Assembly (NCBI GenBank): GCA_034387635.1
Contig: JAOANU010000012.1
Coordinates: 186,001 to 250,000, forward strand
Reading direction: 5' to 3'
Length of the DNA: 64,000 nt
Origin: Rhodosporidiobolus odoratus
Taxonomy: Eukaryota > Basidiomycota > Microbotryomycetes > Sporidiobolales > Sporidiobolaceae
Part shown: one piece after another, positions 58,984-64,000 of the stretch
How the letters are laid out: the number at the start of each line of letters is the position of its first letter
Position numbering within the stretch: the stretch's first letter is position 1
Made by a program: the position numbers and the translations under genes
Notes under the pieces: model-generated
Seen by the model: the letters and a program-made list of their open reading frames with translations, nothing else
Told to the model about the DNA's origin: nothing
Database searches by the model: none

Positions 58984-59605
58984 TCTACTTCCTTTTTTTT
59001 CCGTTATTGTTTCCGCTCTTCGTTCGATCCTACTCGGGCGGTATCGGAGGCCGCAAGATTGGCTGAAATGCGATACTTGACGAACGATCTCCCTTTTTCA
59101 GCGCTCGAGAGCACGGAAGTCTGGTTCGCTCGGGCGTTTTCAGGGCGAGAGAGGCTCTGGTGCGCTCGCTTGTACACAGCATTATCACGCAGACTTACTT
59201 GACGAGTGTGGACTAGTATACGAGGAGTTATAGGTTCGGGAAGCGACGAGGGGTGGGACTGAGGGGCTTAGGAAGGGGGCGAGGAGGAAAGCTGAAGAGC
59301 TGGAAGCGGCGTTGTGGGAAGCTGGTAGGCTTAGTGATCAGGTCGGCAGGGCTGGGATGGTGGCGAGAAGGTGAGGCAGAGGAGGAGGATGGACACTTGA
59401 TTTTTATCTCTATTCCGGCCATTTGTTACTTTCGCTCTCTAAGCTCAGTCTTCCCCTGTGCATGGACTGACATGGTTTGGCAGCGCGGAGAAGATGCTAA
59501 GCCTGTACAGGCTTCGTTTGCACAAGGGGAAGACTGCGCCTGGAGACCGAGAGTAACGGATTGCTCGAATAAAGATAAAAAAAGTGTCCACCCTCCCCTC
59601 CTCCC
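58984..59605. other. Convergent intergenic region
   Basis: About 620 bp between the nucleoporin stop and the 3' end of the next minus-strand gene. A T-run follows the nucleoporin stop near 58,990; 59,240-59,400 is A/G-rich. No supported gene. Confidence 0.4.
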
Positions 59606-62006
59606 TTAAGCCCTTGCCGCCCTCGCCGCCGGGCCAACCTGTTCACTCGACCTACTGGCCTCCCACAACGCGGCCTCCACCTCCTCGACTTTCCTCCTCA
59701 CCCCACCCCTGAGCCCCTCAATCCCACCCCTCGTCGCCTCTCTCAACCTATAACTCCTCGTATACTGCTCCAGACTAATCGGGTAGGAGCGGGTCAATCC
59801 CTTGTCAGCGAAGAGATGAACGCGACCGTCGGGAGCGAGGAGGTCCGCCAGCGAAGAGGGGGATCGGTCGACCAGTCGCTCCGTCTCAGTCGGGGAAAGT
59901 GCGAACCTCCCCACCCCCTCCCGTAGTTCACGCTGAAGGATTTTCCACCTGTCGATCAGACTCGCCTGCGACTCTTCACCGCTCGTTACAGTTGCCCGCC
60001 AGCGGCAAATGTCGAGTCTAAGGGTATTGAGCGATCGCAGGGTAGAGAGTAGGATAAGTTCTTCCCTCTTCTTACGCATGTCGCTTAGGGAACGGTCCTC
60101 CAGAGAGCGTTGTCTCTCGAGCGCGTAGCGACGAGCGTCGCGGATTTGGAGTGAGAGGGAGGTGTTGAGCAGGGGGCGGTGGAGGTGAGGGTAACGGGAG
60201 GCGTGGAGGTCTTGGGCGAAACGGATGGTGGTGAGCCAGGCCATGCGGGACGCGAAGGAGCGAGAGGCGATATAAGGATAGAGACCCGACTTTTGCTCGT
60301 GGTCGAAGAGAGCGAAGGGAGAGATGTGGAAGGTGCGGGCGAAGGCGGGGCGGGGGTCTGGCTGAACGAACGGCGCAGTTTGGTACGAGGACGCAGACGT
60401 GAGGACAGGAGCATCATTGACGATCGGCGCGACCGCAGGCTGTTAGATCCAATGTTATGCATCAGCAGAGTTGGCAAGGAAGGCCTGACAGAAAAGAAAG
60501 GAAGCGTACTAGGTCCACCTTCGTGTCGAGACCGGCTCGAGCGACCTTAGAGAGCACCGGAGCCCCTCCTCTGACCACCGACAACCCCTGCGACTTTATG
60601 TTCCCCGACAAAACACTCCTGGCGGGAACAGCCAAATCTCCCTGCCCCAGCCTAATCAAAGGATCCACCTTCGCAACCCTAGCCTGCTTGTACATCTCCG
60701 CCAGACGGGGCGCCAGCGCACTCTCGAACCGAACTGCAGGGACAGCGGAAGCGGCGAGGGCAGTCGTGAAAAGCGACGGTGAGGGGGCGCGATTAAGAAG
60801 GTTCACCGACGGCGAGATGGACGGTAAGTGACCCAGTCCGGCAGCCGCGGGCTTGCGAGCCGGGGCCTCTGTAGCGAGTTGCACGGTATGTGCACTTGAA
60901 CCCGCTGGCCAGAGACGCATGACCTCTTCGGCGATAGCTTGCGTCTTCTGCTCCTGCGTAGGGCGGCGGGGTTGAACGACGCGAGCTAAGACTGGCTTTG
61001 GGGCTGGTGGAGGGAATCCAGCGCCAACTAAGCGGGGGTTGATGCCAACCTGAAGCGAGCAGGGGATGTATGCCGAGGTAGACGTCGAGGAGGAAACGGT
61101 CGCACGTCTGGAGATGGCGGGAACAGCGATTGCCGGTTTCTGTGTACGCGATGAGTCAGGCATGTACATCTGTATCTTTACGAGGAGAGGAGCGTACTAT
61201 AACGGCCCTAGTCTTCGCTTTAAGCGCACCAACCTTCCCGTTTCCCTTCCTCGTCTTCCCCTCCTCCTTCCTGCCACTCTGAACATCCACCAAGCTTTGC
61301 TTAGCCAATCCTTTGAACCCCTTTGTAGCTGCCTTCCTCACAACCCCCTTGGGGGTAGCCGCTACCAGGCCCGCCTTCTTCTTCTCCTTTAATTTCTGCT
61401 GTTGATGTTGTTGCTGCTGGCGCTCGGGCGGCAGCCGAGTAAAGTTGCTGGCCAACGGGTGACCCAGAGGAAGCGGAGCAGCGGGGCCTATACGAGGCAG
61501 AGCGCGGCTGAGGAGCGGGTCGGGAAGGGGAACCGGGGTCGTAGCGAGCGGGTGAAGGGTCGGACGGGCTAGGCGCAGGGAGGCAGAGTTCGGGCTGGGG
61601 GGAGAGGGTGAGGGTGAGGGACCGGTGGAGGCGGAGGCGGAGGAAGTTAAGGGCTGTTTGGCGATATAATCAGCATGGGGAAAATAGTAAGCACGAAGAC
61701 AGGTGAAGAGAAAGGAGGTGAGCAATGGGAGAGGAGGACGTACACCGTTGCCTGCAGCGTCAACCTGTAGTACAAGGCGAGTCGTCAGCGCTCGATGTTC
61801 GGTAGAGGTATGGCATCGGTGAAGAAGAGGCGTACCTTCGCCTGTTCAGCGACCCAAGGATCTCCGTTCTTCTCAACATAGCGCCTCACTCTCGGGCTCA
61901 TCCTGACCGATCCTCTCGGAGGACGCACGCCTCGAAGAGCGTCGGTGACTGAGTCGATGATGCCGCGGAAGGGGCGGCGAAGAGCCGGTGAAGAGTGGAA
62001 AAGCAT
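59606..62006 (-). CDS. Probable mitochondrial protein of unknown function
   Basis: Five exons can be joined from 62006 to 59606 (about 720 aa). The N-terminus MLFHSSPALRRPFRGIIDSV, with more Arg following and no acids for 15 residues, suits a mitochondrial presequence. After VAEQAK a 21-nt exon (VDAAGNG) is bounded by good splice sites. A disordered Ser/Pro and Lys-rich stretch follows (LKEKKKAGLVAATPKG), then a part reading IAEEVMRLWPAG and MYKQARVAKVDPLIRLGQGD. The last exon looks folded and helical: FHISPFALFDHEQKSGLYPY, IRDARRYALERQRSLEDRSL and SLNTLRLDICRWRATVTSG, ending in an Ala/Arg tail. I know no family for it. An upstream in-frame ATG at 62177 exists, but it would put a long hydrophobic run first. 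Confidence 0.65.
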
Positions 62007-62659
62007 GACGAAGAGAGAGAGAGAGAAAGGGAAAGGACAGTGAGGCCGTTCAAGTTGAGGGGAAGGGAGCAGCTCGACCAGCGAGGTAGGGATACAAAAT
62101 TGAGGATGCGGGAGAAAGACCAAAGTATAGAGGCAAGAAGTAGTAGGAACGCCAGAAGAAACCAAATACGCAGGCAAGTCTACCGGTCAACGGTAGAGCG
62201 CGACGACGTTGTTCTGCCTGCAAGTACCCCTAGCCGAGGGGCTCGAGAGGCGTACTATACTCGGCAAGTGGTCGAAGAATGGCCTATGAAAGAAAGGCCA
62301 AAGGAAAGTCGAGATGATACGTTCAAGGGGTAAGGGGGGTGTTGGCTGAGAATGCGAATGAACCCCGGGCCGTACTTGCGCCAGATTGACGGGCCATACA
62401 GGCGCGCTGGGGGCGACGGAGGTTCGACGAGACTGCTGGTCTTGTGGAAGAAAGGTAGATCCCCCTGACTTGTTTCAGATCTCGGAAGTATACTGTCGGG
62501 AAGAGAAGCGGTGAGCGTTCAGCGAAATCACCGTGTATAGCTCATCGGAACGTCTTAGTAGAGACGAGGCAAGGGTAGAGAAGGAAAATGAAACCGAAAA
62601 TCCCCTCATGCAATGCAAAACAAGTCGAATCAATGCCCTTTTTACGCCCAATCTTCCTC
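62007..62659. other. Intergenic region
   Basis: About 650 bp between the unknown mitochondrial gene's start and the coactosin stop, both minus strand. The part next to 62006 is A/G-rich on plus, so CT-rich on the coding strand, as expected for a leader. No other feature. Confidence 0.4.
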
Positions 62660-63435
62660 CTATGCCCGGTCGTATGAAGCACCTCCCGCCTTCCTCAGCC
62701 GTGTGACGATAGGGTCCTGCGCTCTCACCCAGTCAGCTATGTCCCCGCCTGTTTGGCGAGGGAAGCAAAAGGAAGAAGAAAAAGAGCGCACCTGAGCCAG
62801 ATCCTCCGCTGAGCTCGCCGGCACGTCGATACTGTACGCTCGCAGGACCTTCTTGATGTCGGCAGCGTGTACAGAGAGTTTGGCTCGTCGCATGACCCGC
62901 ACGCCCGAGCCGATCCAGGTGACGAGGATGAACTGGAAAAAGAAATGGGACGTGGGTACAATGCGAGGAGTGGGGACGATGGCAACAACAAACCTTTTCA
63001 CGGAAAGACTCGACGTCGTTGGCGTACTTCTACTTGTGACAGGGTCGTCGGGCCGAGCGAGTCAGCGTGTGACAGCGAGGAAGGACAGACATAGACGCAC
63101 CACTCGGACGTAGGCAAAGCTGGCGTTTTCATCCTTGACTTTCGACCTGAGCTCGTCGAGGCCTGTTCACATCGCGTGCACCTCCGTCAGACCATTCAAG
63201 CCTTGTCACTGCGTGCTCCGTAACCTACCTCCGGTTCCGGTAGCAGTCAAGACGAGTTTATCGCTGCGGTCTCCGTTGTAGTCGAGCAGGAGCCAGTTGA
63301 GGTCGGTCTTGTCTGAGCGTACATCGTCGTAAGCTTGTTGAATCTCGGGAGCAGATACGTCGGCCTGTGGTAAATCGAAGTGAGGTGGGGGTCGAGTGAC
63401 GATGAGATGGGAGGAGAAGCGCGAGGACGGACCAT
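62660..63435 (-). CDS. Coactosin-like actin-binding protein
   Basis: Single ADF-homology domain protein that binds F-actin. Exons, 5' to 3', are 63435-63433, 63364-63229, 63162-63101, 63029-62994, 62932-62792 and 62716-62660: 435 nt, 144 aa, the normal coactosin length. The sequence reads M-ADVSAPEIQQAYDDVRSDKT, DLNWLLLDYNGDRSDKLVL, then LDELRSKVKDENASFAYVRV, KYANDVESFREKFILVTWIG and RRAKLSVHAADIKKVLRAYS. The KFILVTW and HAADIKKVL features separate coactosin from cofilin. The first coding exon is only the ATG: the intron starts GTCCGT straight after it and ends CACAG before GCCGAC. No other ATG fits the family's N-terminus. Confidence 0.92.
63365..63432 (-). other. Intron directly after the coactosin start codon
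   Basis: A 68-nt intron that follows the initiator ATG without any other codon (donor GTCCGT, acceptor CACAG). It has the same length as the intron that splits the LSM8 start codon, though the sequences are unrelated as far as I can see. Confidence 0.75.
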
Positions 63436-63623
63436 GATGAGGTAGCAAGGAGCTGTACTTTACTATAAGGAGTGTGTATATATGATCTAGTCTAGCCAAT
63501 GTCTGAACAAGCGAGTGAGAATGGTCAAAGTCGGAATCAATTACTAGTAATCTTGCCAACCCAACTTCTGCTCTCCTTGCACTACACCATAGACTGCTAG
63601 ACTAGACGCTATCTACTCCAGCC

Positions 63624-64000
63624 ATGAACAGCAATGCCCCTCACATTAAGCGGGGTCCCGTCGAGCTGTCCGACCACCACCATTACAAGCGGTTGATCGA
63701 CAAGTACCACACCTTATTGTTCGACGAGAGTCTTCCCTAAATGCCTGCTGAGCTACACCACCTGACGAGAATTTACTACAGATGGACGGCGTCATCTGGA
63801 CTGGACCGGCAGGCGATACCTTGTGAGTGGCATCTCCTCTTCTCGGCCTTTTTCTCCCGTAAATCGAGCCCCTTGCCGCGGAAGAGCGCTGCTGCTCTTT
63901 CTCCCTACCGTCCGAGAAGCAGAAGCTAGTCGTGTCGCCTACCTATACTGTGCAACCTCCCACTGACTTTTCTCTTTCTCCGTTTTCTCCGCGTGTCGAC
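63624..64000 (+). CDS. HAD phosphatase, PHO13/phosphoglycolate-phosphatase-like, 5' part
   Basis: First two exons of a gene that runs off the right edge. It starts MNSNAPHIKRGPVELSDHHH and then YKRLIDKYHTLLFD. The next exon begins MDGVIWTGPAGDT, so the joined motif is LLFD-MDGVIWTG, the HAD motif I (DxD with the two catalytic aspartates) as found in 4-nitrophenylphosphatase/phosphoglycolate phosphatases of the PHO13 family. These enzymes repair side-products of metabolism in the cytosol. The second exon ends at 63821 with a normal GTGAGT donor. The first intron (63726-63781) has no GT at its start; see the separate entry. Divergent from coactosin, 188 bp apart. Confidence 0.75.
63726..63781 (+). 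other. Apparent GA-AG intron in the HAD phosphatase gene
   Basis: The frame requires TTCGAC to join ATGGACGGC. The 56 bp between begin GAGAGT and end TACTACAG, with a CTGAC branch-like site 18 bp before the end. Reading through gives a stop (TAA at 63738). The only nearby GT (63730) would shift the frame and destroy the DGVIW motif. GAGAGT differs from the usual GTGAGT by one base. Confidence 0.6.

Noticed and set aside
1..64000. CRISPR arrays, rRNA, bacterial operons, prophage or viral genes
   Set aside because: None found; all supported genes are intron-containing fungal genes.

Overview
The window looks like nuclear chromosomal DNA from a GC-rich basidiomycete. A red yeast of the Sporidiobolales (Rhodotorula/Rhodosporidium/Sporobolomyces type) is my best guess. 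The reasons are compact gene spacing, many short introns (about 50-90 nt) with GTGCGT/GTACGT/GTGAGT donors and CTGAC-like branch points close to the acceptor, CT-rich leaders, and a Zn2Cys6 protein and GLFG nucleoporin of fungal type. Nothing in it is bacterial or viral. Many of the long open frames are antisense shadows of GC-rich exons; I built gene models by joining exons and checked that lengths were multiples of three wherever I state an exact model.

Layout, left to right. 0-8.2 kb: 3' part of a coronin-7-like gene; the mitochondrial DNA polymerase gamma gene (minus); a divergent, very close mitochondrial GGQ peptidyl-tRNA hydrolase gene; and LSM8 (minus), whose start codon is split by an intron. 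8.5-18 kb: UDP-glucose 6-dehydrogenase and a roughly 29-exon full ABCB transporter. 18.5-29.2 kb: a His/Glu-rich stress- or allergen-like protein (minus), a GAF-domain protein, an arrestin-like protein, and a TPR/F-box/LRR protein of the Dia2/Pof3 type (minus). 29.6-34.2 kb: arylamine N-acetyltransferase, a secreted GNNN-repeat protein with Kex2-like sites, and a weak secreted-protein candidate. 34.6-43.3 kb: a large PH-domain protein (minus), a Zn2Cys6 transcription factor and an unrecognised minus-strand gene. 43.5 kb: a 148-bp foldback element with a perfect 9-bp target duplication. 44-55.2 kb: an NAD-dependent epimerase/ketoreductase, a cyclic-nucleotide phosphodiesterase, and an ATP-dependent DNA ligase of a LIG4-related fungal family. 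55.5-64 kb: a Nup98/Nup116-like nucleoporin, a probable mitochondrial protein of unknown function (minus), coactosin (minus), and the 5' end of a PHO13-like HAD phosphatase.

The genes are mostly housekeeping and do not form an obvious pathway cluster. Local themes are mitochondrial genome maintenance and translation (polymerase gamma next to the GGQ hydrolase), actin regulation (coronin, coactosin), RNA processing and nuclear transport (LSM8, Nup98-like), DNA repair (ligase, Dia2-like) and cAMP signalling (PDE). The most notable signals are the foldback transposable element, a GA-AG intron that the HAD gene seems to require, two genes whose start codon lies at or across the first exon junction, and the secreted repeat protein.
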